A stretch of 64,000 nt of DNA from Sorghum bicolor (GCF_000003195.3 NC_012873.2:4549894-4613893); one strand, 5' to 3'; positions 33,115 to 45,801 are shown, counted from the first letter of the stretch. The notes: a model not told the origin generated them from the sequence alone. Program-made: numbers and translations.

Positions 33115-33158
33115 TAGTCTGCATCCTTCCGGTTCCATTCCATGATCGATGTGCCACC

Positions 33159-33629
33159 TGTTGGGTTGATCTCTATCTCTGACCCAGCCCAACGGCTGGA
33201 GCCAGATCCCTTTTGACCAAGCCCTGATCGGGGGCACTCAACCACCCATTGGAGTGGTGGGGCCCCTGGCGCGCTGCACTATAAGTATAGAAGGTGGGGG
33301 CCGCAAGCATGAGAGAGGAGTTCGCGACTGAACGACTGACCCCACTCGACTCAAACCCTAGAGCCATCCGATCCGGCCTGTGCAGCAGCGTCGGGAAGTG
33401 CCACCACGCCGCCGTCCTCCTACGAAGTGCGGACCCGATGGCCGACGTGATCTACACCGCCATGGACGCAGCGATGGTCTAATCCTATCCTCTAAACCTC
33501 TCTGTTTTTCTCTCTGTGTAGTAGATCTAGTGCATACAAGTGCAGTTGCACTACCTATGTTCATTTGCTATATTTATTGTACTCGAATCCCGATCTATTC
33601 TACTGCTAGATGATCCTAAATATCTATCA
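33159..33629 (+). repeat. 5' LTR of the Copia element
   Basis: 471 bp, TG...CA. It contains a TATA-like CTATAAGTATA near 33280 and a short open frame that is repeated exactly in the 3' LTR. Confidence 0.95.
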
Positions 33630-33630
33630 A

Positions 33631-33642
33631 TGGTATCAGAGC
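33631..33642 (+). other. Primer binding site (initiator tRNA-Met type)
   Basis: TGGTATCAGAGC starts two bases after the 5' LTR, matching the 3' end of plant initiator tRNA-Met as used by most Copia elements. Confidence 0.9.
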
Positions 33643-35280
33643 AGGTTTAGCATGTAGATAGGTTTTCGGATTCGCCCGAAAGTCAATCACAAGAAAAGCA
33701 AAAGAAAAATGGGATTTTCACCAAATCTCTAACCCTAGCGCAAGAAGACCGAGATCGGGGGAGGGGTTTTCAGAACCCTAACTCTAAAGCAAGGGGAAAG
33801 GGCGGCTCTACCTGGTGCCTTCCCATCCCAGCCTCACCGTCGGCCATCACCATGGCCGACGAGGCGTCAAGACCGAGGAGGTCCCCCGCGTGGACGTCAG
33901 GCGCAGGGCACCGACGCGAACCCCATCGACGGCGGCGCGCTCACCCACCAGTGGGAGCGCGCGCTCCGGCGATAGGAACCGCGGCGGCGCCACTCCCTCC
34001 GGCTGACGAGGCAAGCGCTGCTGCTGCGGCGTCCCTGCGACTGCTTACGGCGCGGGCTGGAGAGAGCAAGCGAGAGAAGGCCATCGCCGGCGGTGGCCCT
34101 GCTGCTGGCCGCAGTGCCGGCGGCGGCGGCTCCCTGCCGTCCGGGGCGCTGAGAGAGAAAGGGCAGAGAGAAGAGAGAGAGAGGGCGACGGCAAGAATGA
34201 GGGCTAGGGTTTCAGTGGCAGCCAACTGGGGGGTTTTGTTCACCCGAGATCAAAGGAGGGCCGTCGGATGCAGATCAACGGCCAAGATTGCGTCGGGCCA
34301 AATATGGCCCAGGCGGGGGCGCAGATTCCCGGCCCAGGCCCAGGTTGCGGCCTGGGCGCGGGGAGGAGCAAGCGGGCGGCCGAGCTGGGCCAAGCCCAGA
34401 CAGAGAGCGAGCGCACAGGCCGTTTTCCTTAATAGGCTGCGACTGCTGGGCCGAAAAAAAAATAAATAAATAAAAAAAAAATAAAAAAAAAAATATATAT
34501 ATATGTATATATAAGGGGCAGCAGCTGCGCGCTGCTGGGCCATTTCGCCCGAGTCGGCCCAGTCTGCGGTTTCCCACCAGCGGCCAGACTGGACGGAAAG
34601 AGGCCGTGGGCCGCTTGGTCCGCCCAGGCCCGAACGTGCACAGAAATTTTATTTTATTTCATTTTCAGAAGCTTTTGAATAATTGTTTTGCTCAGTTTTA
34701 AACTCTATTTAATTGCACCAACGTGTTTATTATTTAGAGAGTAAAGTCAGCAAGTTATGCTTCTGAAAATAGCAAGTCAATTAATGTTTCCGCTGCGCAA
34801 GTTGTTGTTTTAATTCTCATATTAAATTGAACCAACGGGATATTTAATTTGAGAAGCCGAGTTTTCAAGCACAGAATTCTTTGTAATATTGTTAATTTTT
34901 GACCAACGTCAATAATAGCAATATTGCAAATTCCAAGTTACAGCAAGTTACGATTCTAGCAAGTTAATTTACGTTTTCCGCTGCGCAAGACTTTTTTAGT
35001 TCTCTTATTAAATAGAACCAACGGGATATTTAATTCGAGAAGCAAGTTTTAAAGCCTAGAAATTTTTGTAATATCGTTATTTTTGACCAACGTTAAAAAT
35101 AGCAATATTGCAAATACCAAGTTCCAATTTTAAGCATTTATTCTATTTTGCCCAACGGTGATTAGATTTTATGCAGCAAGTTAATTTTGTATATCTTAAT
35201 TTCGACCAACGTTAAATTAATATATTCAATCATACTGCCAAGTTTTAAGTGTTGGTGTTCTCACCATCTTCTCATCATTA
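33643..35280 (+). other. Non-coding leader of the Copia element, gag region absent
   Basis: 33840-34470 is GC-rich with an Ala/Arg/Pro frame (MADEASRPRR...) that lacks gag features (no CCHC zinc knuckle). 34454-34515 is an A-rich and TA tract. From 34640 to 35260 the sequence is AT-rich with internal tandem repeats. A normal Copia would have gag and protease here. Confidence 0.6.
34755..35127 (+). repeat. Tandem duplication of about 186 bp inside the Copia leader
   Basis: Two units (about 34755-34941 and 34942-35127) share the ordered blocks CTAGCAAGT/ATAGCAAGTC, TTCCGCTGCGCAAG, ACCAACGGGATATTTAATT, TTTGTAATAT, TTTTTGACCAACGT and AATAGCAATATTGCAAAT. A shorter partial third follows to about 35225. 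Confidence 0.75.
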
Positions 35281-38200
35281 TTTCAGAGCAAGTGTTGCAC
35301 TTCATTAGTGCAATCCCACAGCAAGAGAATACCTCAAGAAAGTGCAGAATCAGGTCAATGCCTAGACAAAGGGATTTACATGATGTCTTTTATGTTCCCT
35401 CCAAGCAAAGATGATTGAAAGCTACAGTTATATAATAAATATGTGGGTCTTGCCTTCCGACAAGACAAACCTTATTTATTATTCATGTCTGAGACTATGA
35501 ATGTTGAATGTAATAAAGCTGAGAATGCAATGACCGCAAATGCTAGCAAGAAAAGAAAGAGAATTGATTCCTCATCGAAATTATGGCACTGTCGTTTAGG
35601 CCATATTTCGAGGGGGAGAATAGAACGCTTAGTCAAAGAATCAATCCTCCCACCATTAGAACTCTCAGAGTTAGAGCAATGCGTTGATTGCATTAAAGGC
35701 AAGTTAGTAAAGAACATAAAGAAAGGCGCTAAGCGAAGCATGGGAGTACTAGAATTGATCCACACAGACATCTGTGGACCTTTTCCAGTGACATCTGTGG
35801 ATGGTTTTGATTCCTTCATCACATTCACAGATGACTACTCTCGTTTTGGATACATCTATCCAATCAAAGAACGCTCAGAAGCTTTAGACAAATTTAAGAT
35901 ATTCAAGGCTGAGGTTGAAAACCAACTAGACAGAAAAATCAAAGTAGTAAGATCTGACCGTGGGGGGGAGTAATACGGTCGACATACCCCTTATGGACAA
36001 GTTCCTGGACCTTTTGCAAGGTTCTTACAGGAAAATGGCATAGTAGCTCAGTATTCAATGCCAGGGGCCCCACAACAGAATGGAGTAGCAGAAAGGCGTA
36101 ACCGTACTCTAATGGATATGGTGCGCAACATGATGAGTCATTCCACTCTGCCACTGAGTTTGTGGATGGAGGCCTTAAAAACCGCCATTTATATTCTCAA
36201 CAGAGTTCCAAGCAAGTCAGTACTTAAAACCCTGTATGAGTTGTGGACCGGCAGGAAACCCTCAGTCAACCATCTGCGTGTCTGGGGGAGCCCCGCTGAA
36301 GCAAAAGTGTTTAACCCAAACATAGGAAAGCTAGACCCCAAAACAGTAAGTTGTCATTTCATTGGCTATCCAAAAAAATCGAAAGGTTATCGTTTCTACT
36401 ACCCTGGTAGACATACCAAGTTTGTGGAAACGAGACACGCTAGTTTTCTAGAAGATCAGATGATCAAGGGGAGCAAGGCAGCGCGAGAAATTAACCTTGA
36501 AGAGAAGCGGGTGTTCGTGCCCATTCCCATGGTGCAAGAACCCTACTTTACGCTGCCTGTTGTTGTTGGATCTACTCCAGTAGTGACAACACCTGCTGCT
36601 TTTTCGCCTATGGCTAATTTTGGAACCTGTCCCTCAGGAGCCGAATGAACCCATAGTCGAAGAACAACAGCCCCAACAAGAGCAACCTCAAGAGGAAATG
36701 CCAGTAGCAGAAACTTCTGGCAGACCTCAAAGAGCAAGAAAGTCTCCTATTCCAGATGACTATATAGTCTATGAATGCGAAGAAGTTCAGATGGAGGATG
36801 AACCCACTTCATTTGAAGAAGCCATGAGGAGCACCGAAGCATCTAAGTGGCAAGAAGCCATGGAAGATGAATTAAAGTCTATGAATACCAATAAAGTTTG
36901 GGACCTAGAAGAAATTCCTGAAGGAGCCAAAACAGTAGGCTGCAAATGGGTCTACAAGGTGAAACGTGACTCCAAAGGGAACATAGAAAGGTACAAAGCA
37001 AGACTGGTAGCCAAGGGTTTCACTCAGCGAGAAGGGATAGATTATAATGAAACATTCTCTCCTGTCTCGAGCAAGGACTCTTTTAGAATCATAATGGCCC
37101 TAGTGGCACATTTTGATCTAGAATTGCATCAAATGGATGTGAAGACAGCTTTTCTCAATGGGGATCTAGAAGAAAGAGTATACATGGCACAACCGAAAGG
37201 TTTTGTTGTGACAGGCAAACAAAGAATGGGCTGTCGCCTGAAGAAATCCATTTATGGATTAAAGCAAGCATCCAGACAGTGGTATTTGAAGTTTGATAAG
37301 ACAATCAGAAAGTTTGGGTTTTAAAGAGAACGTTGAGGACAATTGCGTATATGCAAAGTTTAAGAATGGGAAATACATTTTCCTAGTACTGTATGTAGAT
37401 GACATTCTACTAGCCAGTAGTGATGTCACTCTACTACAGGAAACCAAGAGATTTTTGTCCTCAAATTTCGATATGAAAGATTTAGGTGAAGCTTCTTTTG
37501 TCTTGGGCATAAAGATTCACCGAGATTGAAGTCGAGGGGTATTGGGATTGTCCCAAGAGGCATATGTAGAGGAAGTATTGAAAAAAAAAAAAATTCAATA
37601 TGCACAAGTGTAGACCTTCACCTGCTCCTATTGTAAAAGGTGACAAGTATGGGGAACATCAATGTCCCAAGAGCAAGTTCGAGCGCGATCGCATGCAAGC
37701 CGTTCCATACGCTTCAGCTGTCGGAAGCTTACAGTATGCTCAAGTGTGCACACGCCCAGACCTGGCTTTTATGACCGGGCTAGTTGGTAGATATCAAAGT
37801 AATCCAAGTATGGAACACTGGAATCTAGTAAAGAAAGTCTTAAGATACTTACAAGGCACGAAAGGGCTCATGTTAACCTATAGAAGATCTGATGACCTAC
37901 AAATAGTAGGGTATTCAGATTCTGATTACGCGGGAGATGATAGAAAGTCTACCTCAGGGTACATATTCACTCTCGCGCAAGGAGCCATATCATGGAAGAG
38001 CTCAAAACAAACAATAGTCACTGCATCGTCCACAATGTATGCTGAGTTTATTGCTTGTTATGAGGCATCAGGACAGGTGAATTGGCTTAAGAAATTTATA
38101 CTCAGTTTAGAGGTGGTCGACAGCATCGATAAACCACTAAAGTTGTATTGTGACAACGAGCCAGTAGTGTTGTATGCTCACAACAATAAGTCAAGCAATG

Positions 38201-38376
38201 CCACCAGGCACATTGACATAAAACATTATGTTGTGAAGGATAAAATCTGGGATCACGTCATAAGTCTTGAACATATAAGCACAGAAAAGATGCTAGCGGA
38301 TCCGCTTACAAAAGGCTTACCGCCCAATATGTTCAGAGAACATATAGCCGGCATGGGTTTAAGGGAAAGCCTGTGA
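35281..38376 (+). pseudogene. Defective Copia pol: integrase, reverse transcriptase, RNase H
   Basis: The pieces are: remnant of the region before integrase (LHDVFYVPS at about 35370); GAG-pre-integrase zinc finger (LWHCRLGHIS...CVDC) and integrase core (35443-35973); an in-frame TAA at 35971-35973; integrase continuation (36058-36648); a frameshift near 36630; reverse transcriptase (36620-37324); another shift near 37320; the RT catalytic motif YVDDILLAS at about 37395; a TGA at 37527-37529; and RNase H (37600-38376) with SDSDYAGDDRKSTSGYIF. Because the LTRs are identical, these lesions probably pre-date the insertion. Confidence 0.93.
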
Positions 38377-38532
38377 TTCCCGAATAGCAAGGGGCCCAAG
38401 GCAAGAATTTATCTCTAAACAGAAAAGTGTTTGTGGCTGTCTAATCTAACAGTAATAACTGTTAAGATGAAACATGCTCAATACACTAATTTGTGATGAG
38501 GTGAGTTAACCAAGCGAAAGAGCATAGATGAG

Positions 38533-38546
38533 ATCAAGGGGGAGAA
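38533..38546 (+). other. Polypurine tract of the Copia element
   Basis: ATCAAGGGGGAGAA immediately before the 3' LTR, the usual plus-strand priming site. Confidence 0.85.
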
Positions 38547-39017
38547 TGTTGGGTTGATCTCTATCTCTGACCCAGCCCAACGGCTGGAGCCAGATCCCTT
38601 TTGACCAAGCCCTGATCGGGGGCACTCAACCACCCATTGGAGTGGTGGGGCCCCTGGCGCGCTGCACTATAAGTATAGAAGGTGGGGGCCGCAAGCATGA
38701 GAGAGGAGTTCGCGACTGAACGACTGACCCCACTCGACTCAAACCCTAGAGCCATCCGATCCGGCCTGTGCAGCAGCGTCGGGAAGTGCCACCACGCCGC
38801 CGTCCTCCTACGAAGTGCGGACCCGATGGCCGACGTGATCTACACCGCCATGGACGCAGCGATGGTCTAATCCTATCCTCTAAACCTCTCTGTTTTTCTC
38901 TCTGTGTAGTAGATCTAGTGCATACAAGTGCAGTTGCACTACCTATGTTCATTTGCTATATTTATTGTACTCGAATCCCGATCTATTCTACTGCTAGATG
39001 ATCCTAAATATCTATCA
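38547..39017 (+). repeat. 3' LTR of the Copia element
   Basis: 471 bp, apparently identical to the 5' LTR, followed by the CCACC duplication. Confidence 0.95.
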
Positions 39018-39022
39018 CCACC

Positions 39023-39360
39023 TACTTTTGGTGGGCTGCAGGGGCTTCTTGCTGCATGCTCCTTTGCTTAAATCCTCAGCCTCCATGCTATCTTATTATG
39101 TGTGTTGAAGCTGCAATGACAGCAGGTTAATAATGGTCGTGGAGCAAGGTCGATTGATGAGTGCTTGGCGTCATGGTCTAATCCTCCCAGGAGATTAGTC
39201 CAAAGTGTCTATTCTGTGTCGTGTGTCGTCGATGGTAGAAGCAACTGTGTTCAGTATCGCTTGTCTCATTGTCTGGGGCTTTTAGAGATGTGGCGGAAGC
39301 TAATAGCTTGCTTTGTAATCATCTTTATTTTCTATGAAATGAAATGAAGGTCTCCGTGTA
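39023..39360 (+). other. Displaced 3' flank of the 32.2-kb gene
   Basis: Continues the pre-insertion sequence after CCACC. Moderately GC-rich with no long reading frame, ending CTTTGTAATCATCTTTATTTTC and an ATGAAATGAAATG stretch that looks like a 3' untranslated region with a poly(A) region. Before the insertion it started about 40 bp after the stop codon at 33114. Confidence 0.55.
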
Positions 39361-41017
39361 GAAACGAATTTATGGTTACCACCTTCATTTCTGGTTAATA
39401 TAATGCATCTCCTGCAGTCCTGCATGCGTGTTTAATCCGTAAGAAATAACTATCTTTTGTCATGCTTTCGAAATAATGACAAAAGACCAATCTACTTACG
39501 TATGGTGTATCCGCTTTATCTATATTGACGTTTAAAAAAAATGTTATTCCTCTATCCAGATCAATATTTTAATAAACATGTACCTTCTGCATTTGTATAT
39601 TTTAATAATATAGGTAGCATTAAATATATAATATATATCTAGTACCACTTTAAAAAATGACTACGAGTATTGTGCGCCCGCACCGTGCCCCCGCACAGTC
39701 TTAAAAAAAATCCGTTTCCAACTAGGAAAATAAATAAAAAGACTCAATCAAATAATTTAAATTTTAACTAAAATTACATTAAAAATACTCTCACTCATAA
39801 AATAAAATAAAATAAATATTATTAGATTAGTTAAATATATTTTTATAATAAATTTATTTGAGATATAAATATAAATATTATTTTTTATAAACTTAGTTAA
39901 ACTTGAGCGCACGCTTCTCATAGTTGAGTACTAGCAACCTGCGCTGTTATACGAGGGCTTCCCCAACAAGGACACAAATAGCTAGCAGATATTGTATTAT
40001 ATTCAGGCCTTTGTTTAATTCGTAAAAATTTTGATTTTTGGCTATTGTAACATTTTCGTTTTTATTTGACAAACATTATCCAATCACGGAGTAACTAGGC
40101 TCAAAAGATTTATCTCAAAAATTACAGATAAATTGTGCAATTATTTTTTATTTTTATATATATTTAATGCTTCATACATGCGACCAAAAATTCGATGTGA
40201 TGAAGAATCTTAAAAATTTTTGCGAAGCCTCTGTACAGATGAGATAATGCTAAAAACACCCTCGCTAGTCGCTAGCGAGATGCCAAGCAGCTAGCTCGCG
40301 CGGTGTTGAAGAATTTCACTATGGTCGTGTTTAGTTTCCAAAATTTTTCAAGATTTTTGGTCACATCAAATCTTGCGGCATATGCATAGAGCATTAAATA
40401 TAGATAAAAAAGATAACTAATTGCACAGTATACCTGTAAATTACGAGATGAATCTTTTAAACCTAGTTAGTCCATAATTGGACAATAATTGTCAAATAAA
40501 AACGAGAATACTACAGTAAACTCTTAGCATAGCTCACAGTTTTTTTTTCACAGCCCAAAGCGCAACCAAACATACAATAAGGCCCCTAGAGCAACTCCAG
40601 CCCAAGCCCCTAAATTAAGCCTTTAAATTTTTATTTACATGCTATGATAAAAAAAGTAGGAGCTCAAATTAAGACCCAACTTCAACCCACCTCCTAAACA
40701 AGTAGGATAGGGGGTTAGAGATGTAAGGGGTTGAAACTATAATTTACGAGGGCATGAAAAATGAGAGCCCAAGTAGAAGGTGGGTTGGAGTTGATTTTTT
40801 TATCAAGTCCCTAGATTTAGAATAGGGACTTGTTTAGGAGGTGGGTCACCAGAAATCCTCACGCAGTTAACATGTATGATTAACATGTATGACTCGGTTG
40901 CAATTGCAAACTGTTAGATATGTACAAGTGTTTGACCCTCAAAACTGCACGACACCAACATTCACGTTGTCGGGGACATTTTCTATTTCTCTACGATGAA
41001 CTGAAGAAAAGAAAAAA
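39361..41017. other. Intergenic MITE-rich DNA
   Basis: Recognised pieces: a GGCCTTTGTTTAATTC-to-GCGAAGCCT MITE at about 40006-40229; a second family member with lost ends at about 40324-40510; and a foldback-like segment at about 40570-40850 (GAGCAACTCCAGCCCAAGCCCC to AGGGACTTGTTTAGGAGGTGGG). A Stowaway-like AT-rich relic lies at 39640-39910. No gene. Confidence 0.5.
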
Positions 41018-44000
41018 CTATTCCACTGTTATCTGAAGCACGGTGGTGAGCCTCGGTTTCCTATACCTCCTCAGCAGCAGCGACGAACACACCACGCTGA
41101 CGGACGAGAATGCCATGCACGCGCCAGCCAGCCAAGGCGGCATCTGGACCCCGGTGAAGGGAAACAGCGCGCCAGCAGCCACGGGGATGGCGATCACGTT
41201 GTACGCCATGGCAAAGAAGTAGTTCCACCGGATCCTGCTGAATGTCTTCCTTGAGAGGTCAATAGCTGTGATCACATCCTCCAGGTTGTTCCGGACGAGC
41301 ACATAGTCAGCCGCCTCAATAGCAATGTCAGTGCCTGCACCGATAGCCATACCAACATCAGCGGCGGCCAGGGCAGGCGAGTCGTTGATGCCATCTCCGA
41401 CCATTGCGACAACACTGCCATCCTTTTGCAGAGAGCGGATTACATTGGCTTTTCCGGCTGGCATAACCTCGGCTCTCACGTCGTCAATGCCAACCTGCAG
41501 AAACCCGTAATTTCAGGATTTCACATTTCATACCAGCAAGTTAATAAATGTTCTGGTGTAAGTTGCTTAAACTACTGTTGGCAACTAAAACTGACCTCCT
41601 TTGCAACTGCTCGTGCAGTCCTCCAGTTGTCCCCAGTGACCATAACTGGATGAACACCCATCTTTTTTAGACCTTGTATAACCACAGCAGCCTCCCTTTT
41701 CAAGGGATCAGTTATCCCAATCAAGCCAATGAAGTCTCCATCATATGCTACGAGAATACCAGTTTTTGCATTCAGCTCCATGTCTACCAAGAAACATTCA
41801 GCTTCTTCTGGAATGTTTACCCCATTTTCAGTTATCAATGCACGATTCCCTACCTGCATAAGTATTTAAGCATCAACATGTCATATTTACTCGTCATAAA
41901 TCAAGTCCAAGCTCCAATTATTTGAAGGGCAAAGTAAAAGCAAAGCTATATTCTCCAACTCACCAAAATTTTCTTCCCATTGATCCAACATTGAATCCCT
42001 TTGCCAGGCAAGGCAGAAAAGTCCGCAACTTCCAGAAGCCACTGAGAAAGTATCTCTTCTTTTCTTCTATTAATGTTGTCTTTTGCTGAGGTAAGTTTGC
42101 CAAAGAAATGGAAATGAAATGTATAATCCAAGATAGCTTTTGCAAGTGGATGCTCACTGCTTGCCTAATAAATTAGAAAAACCAAAATAAGTTTAGCAGT
42201 TACAGCTTGCCACTTTGCTGGAAGCATCATAGGAAAGTAATATGCAAGAGTACACTTTTTTCCCCTTTTTGTTCACCTCACCTCAGCAGATGCTACCAAT
42301 GTGAGAAAGTCCCCCAGATCCATTCCTGAAAAAATCTTTGCTGTTGTTACAGTAGCCTTTCCTTGGGTCAGTGTTCCGGTCTTGTCGAAAATAACATATT
42401 TCACATTCTGAGCTCTCTCCAGGGCATCTCCGCCCTTTACAAGTACTCCATGACTAGCCCCAACTCCAGTTGCTACCATAACAGCAGTTGGTGTTGCCAG
42501 ACCAAGAGCACATGGACAAGCAATCACCACAACAGATATGGAGAACATGAGGGAGAAAACAAAGCAATTGCTACTTTCAGCAGACCATGAGTTTGGATAT
42601 GCTCCCAACCATCCACATAGAAACCTAGAAAGTCAATAATGCACGAGTCAGAAAAATAAATTCATACCCACAATACTGACCCCAGAGATGTTGAAACTTA
42701 CCATGCAAGAAATGTCAAGAAGGACAGGGTGATGACAATAGGAACGAAAATGCTAGCTACCTGAAATGAGGTAATGTCAGTACAAAAGGGGCATGCAATT
42801 ATAGGTGTTCATAATAGAGCAAAAGGCCACTGCATATCAAGGATTTATGTCATGTGTGCTATGGTCTATCCAAGATTTTTTGACAGAAAAAAATATGAAT
42901 GTAAGAAAGGTGCTCTGTAAGAATTTAGAAGAAGATGAAAAAAATCAACCGGGTCATATCAGGTAACCATCAAACAAATGTAAAATTTTGTCATAAATGA
43001 TTTAATTTTCTCTACGAGACACTTTAAGTAGAAAAGGCAAAGTCAATGTTTAACCAATAATAACAACATAGCAGATTTAAGTTGCCCAAAACAATGCTTT
43101 GCAGATTTAAGATTACAATATAGAGTTAAGAGACTATTTTTATAATCTAAGGAATTGATAAGTGTACTTACATAATCAGCAAACTTCTGAATAGGGGCCT
43201 TAGACATCTGGGCAGTTTCAACAAGAGAAATTATCTGGCTCAGAACTGTCCCAGATCCTACTTTAGTCGCTTGTATATGAAGAATACCATGCAAGTTCAT
43301 TGTGCCTCCAATTACTAGACTGGATACTTCCTTGGAGATTGGTACAGATTCACCGGTTACCATACTCTCATTGACATGACTTGTACCCCAAATGACGATA
43401 CCGTCTGCAGGAACCTTTGAACCAGGAAGCACTTTTAAGGCATCACCAGGTTGTACTAACGATGCGTCAATCTCCTTCTCTCCTGAATATTTTCCCTCTG
43501 TATTTGAGGAAAATATTCTGAGTTTATGTGTACAACTAACAGAAAAAAGAAAGAGAAAATGCCATAAAGACTATGTGCAGGAGGCTACTCTAAGCAACCA
43601 GTTAAGATGGAATGCACCACCAAGAAGAAGATTAAGGTTTACAATATGAAGACTACGTCTATAAGCTTTCTAGGACTGCTAAGCGTTATTACTGCAGGTG
43701 GTTGCATAGTTGGATCAGATACCTTTGTCCTTCAGAAGTAGAAGAGCTGTAGCAGGAGCAAGCTCTACAAGCTTCTTGATAGCATCTGATGTCTTTCCTT
43801 TCGCAAGCACCTCAAGATACTTCCCAAATAGCACAAATGTAATTATCATTGCACTCGTCTCAAAATATATTGGAGGATGAAATCCAGTGAATGCCCCATA
43901 AAGAAGTGCACAAACAGAGTAGACATATGAAGCAGTAGTGCCAATAACAACTAAGACATCCATATTTGTAGAGCCATGTCTTAGGGCCCTATAAGCTGCA

Positions 44001-45801
44001 ACATAGAATCGTTTGCCAACAACAAACTGTACCATGGTCACCAGAATCCACTTCAACAGATCTCCAATACGAAATGGCCCAAAGTGCATGAGTAGGAATG
44101 AACTAATCAGAGGTATGTGAGGGCATACCATGCGGATGAAAAATACAGGAATCTGGTGCAAGGAAATGAATGCAGAGTCAGTATGCAAGTAACACACACT
44201 GTCAAACAGTATGTATAGCATCGAAAATTCAACATAAACATGTCATCAAAGGCACATAACTAAATCTTTAGGATAGCAGGGGAAACTAAACTTACACTTA
44301 GGAATAAACTAAAGCGAAGAAGGTGAAGCGTCTTATTTGCCTCCTGTGCATCATTTGAAGCAGCTCGTATGTATGGATTCTGTACATGAGCTTTCAGTCT
44401 ATTGTTGCTTTCCATCTCGATGGTATCTACAATCTGTCTCAAACCAACTACTTCAGGGTCAAATACAATGTCAACTTCTGATTTCGCAAAATCTACACCA
44501 AACTGACGCAACCCTTCCATTTTCTTCAGTATATCATGCAATACATCTACATCTCCCTCAAAATGCAACCCTGTGACAGTTAATAAGGCTTTGTCTTGCT
44601 CACTACTTTGCAACAGCGCAGCATCAAAACCAGCATCCTCGATGGCCTGAACAATTTCATCTTTGCTAATGGCAGAAGGATCATATTCAACTTCACCCAA
44701 TGAGGTCGCTAATGCAACAACTGCTCTTTTTACACCTGGCAATTTTTTTAAGATCCCCTCAACCGAGTTCACGCATGCAGCACAAGTCATTCCCCCTATC
44801 CTAAATTGTCCTGACAAAGTCTTCTGTGATTTTGGCTGAGAAACAGTAGAGTCAGGAAGAATTTCCGCTTCGAACCCAGCATCTTCTATTGCTTCTACAA
44901 TGTCATCGTCCTGCATACAACAAGCTTTAAACATTAAAAAAGGGACAAATAAATCTTGAGTAGAAAACTTCCTGTTGGGGCCCTTGCAGAGACTTAAAGT
45001 AAAAGGAAATGAGTTGCTAGGTAATGGTTGCAGACTAGCAACGTGTCAAATAGTGAAGCTATTTAAAACGACAAACATCTATTTTAGCTGGAGATTGCTT
45101 CCATTCTATCGATCCCACTGATAAAGCTTCCAAACACAGGAAACATTTCGCCAACAACATCAACTAATAAAAATCGCAACCTATCTGCAGGTCCAATGAA
45201 TTCAAACCACCAGCTTCAACCAGAAGAGAAGAGAGAAGAAATTCAAACGGTTACCGAGTTACGTACTTCTGAAGCTCCTCTAAATGAAGAGGAGCTAAGC
45301 AGACATGTACATCTCCTATCCTAACCACCCTAACCAACAGGCCGTAGTTCAATTTCCCGCCCCAAGCTCCGCAATTCCCCAACGCAACGCAACACAACGC
45401 CAGAACTCGACAGAATTTGTAGCGCACAGAGCTAGGGGGGAAAACTATCCATCGAGAGGGCGCGCGGGGTGGACCGAGGAAGGAGAGGTGAGGGATCACG
45501 GGGCCAGCCGACGGACCTTGGCGAGTGCGGGGTCGAAGACGACGTGGGCGCGGTTCTGGAGCAGCGACACGGCGGCGCGGCGCACGCCTCGGCGGGCGGA
45601 GAGCGCGGCCTCGACGGCGCCCGTGCACGCGGAGCACGTCATGCCGGTGACGCGCACCTGCACCCGCCGCATGCCGGCCTCCGCCTGGTCCTCCCCCTCC
45701 GGCCCCACCCCGGCCTCCTCGTCGTAGGAGCCCAGCAACGCGACCTCCTCCATCTCGTCGTCGGCGCCGCCGGCGAGCGCCGTGAGCTGGAGGTGGGCCA
45801 T
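41018..45801 (-). CDS. HMA9: Copper-transporting P1B-type ATPase, RAN1/HMA7 (OsHMA9) type, nine coding exons
   Basis: Exons in transcript order: 45801-45517, 44910-44296, 44152-43723, 43497-43172, 42760-42702, 42624-42282, 42164-41964, 41853-41596, 41494-41018. Total 2994 nt (997 aa), in frame throughout. Two heavy-metal domains with CxxC (GMTCSAC, Cys56/59; GMTCAAC, Cys138/141) are followed by a third domain-like repeat without cysteines ([11 protein letters not shown]). Then come membrane helices, the actuator TGES, CPC in the membrane site (Cys608/610), DKTGT (Asp652 is phosphorylated), SEHPLA and GDGINDSPA (about 872). The N-terminal [13 protein letters not shown] and C-terminal [17 protein letters not shown] point to the RAN1/HMA7 subgroup rather than HMA5. 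RAN1 loads copper onto ethylene receptors in the secretory pathway; the rice relative is reported to export copper. Confidence 0.95.

Larger units (their letters stand above)
33159..39017 (+). mobile_element. Copia LTR retrotransposon, 5.86 kb, defective interior, TSD CCACC
   Basis: Two 471-bp LTRs (33159-33629 and 38547-39017) start TGTTGGG and end ATCTATCA. CCACC lies immediately outside both ends (33154-33158 and 39018-39022). Domain order integrase, reverse transcriptase, RNase H identifies Copia. No gag is recognisable and pol is interrupted by stops and frameshifts. I found no difference between the LTRs when reading them base against base, so insertion is recent and transposition proteins must have come from another copy. 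Confidence 0.95.

Noticed and set aside
32170..33237. 355-aa minus-strand frame opposite the 32.2-kb gene
   Set aside because: Antisense shadow of a GC-rich exon, rich in Arg/Gly/Val, whereas the plus frame has convincing composition and an ATG context.
33294..33613. Short LTR frames (62-77 aa) repeated in both LTRs
   Set aside because: Exact duplicates only because the LTRs are identical; no recognised protein.
33852..34469. 205-aa frame in the Copia leader as a possible gag
   Set aside because: No zinc knuckle or gag-like hydrophobic pattern; Arg/Ala/Pro low complexity from GC-rich DNA.
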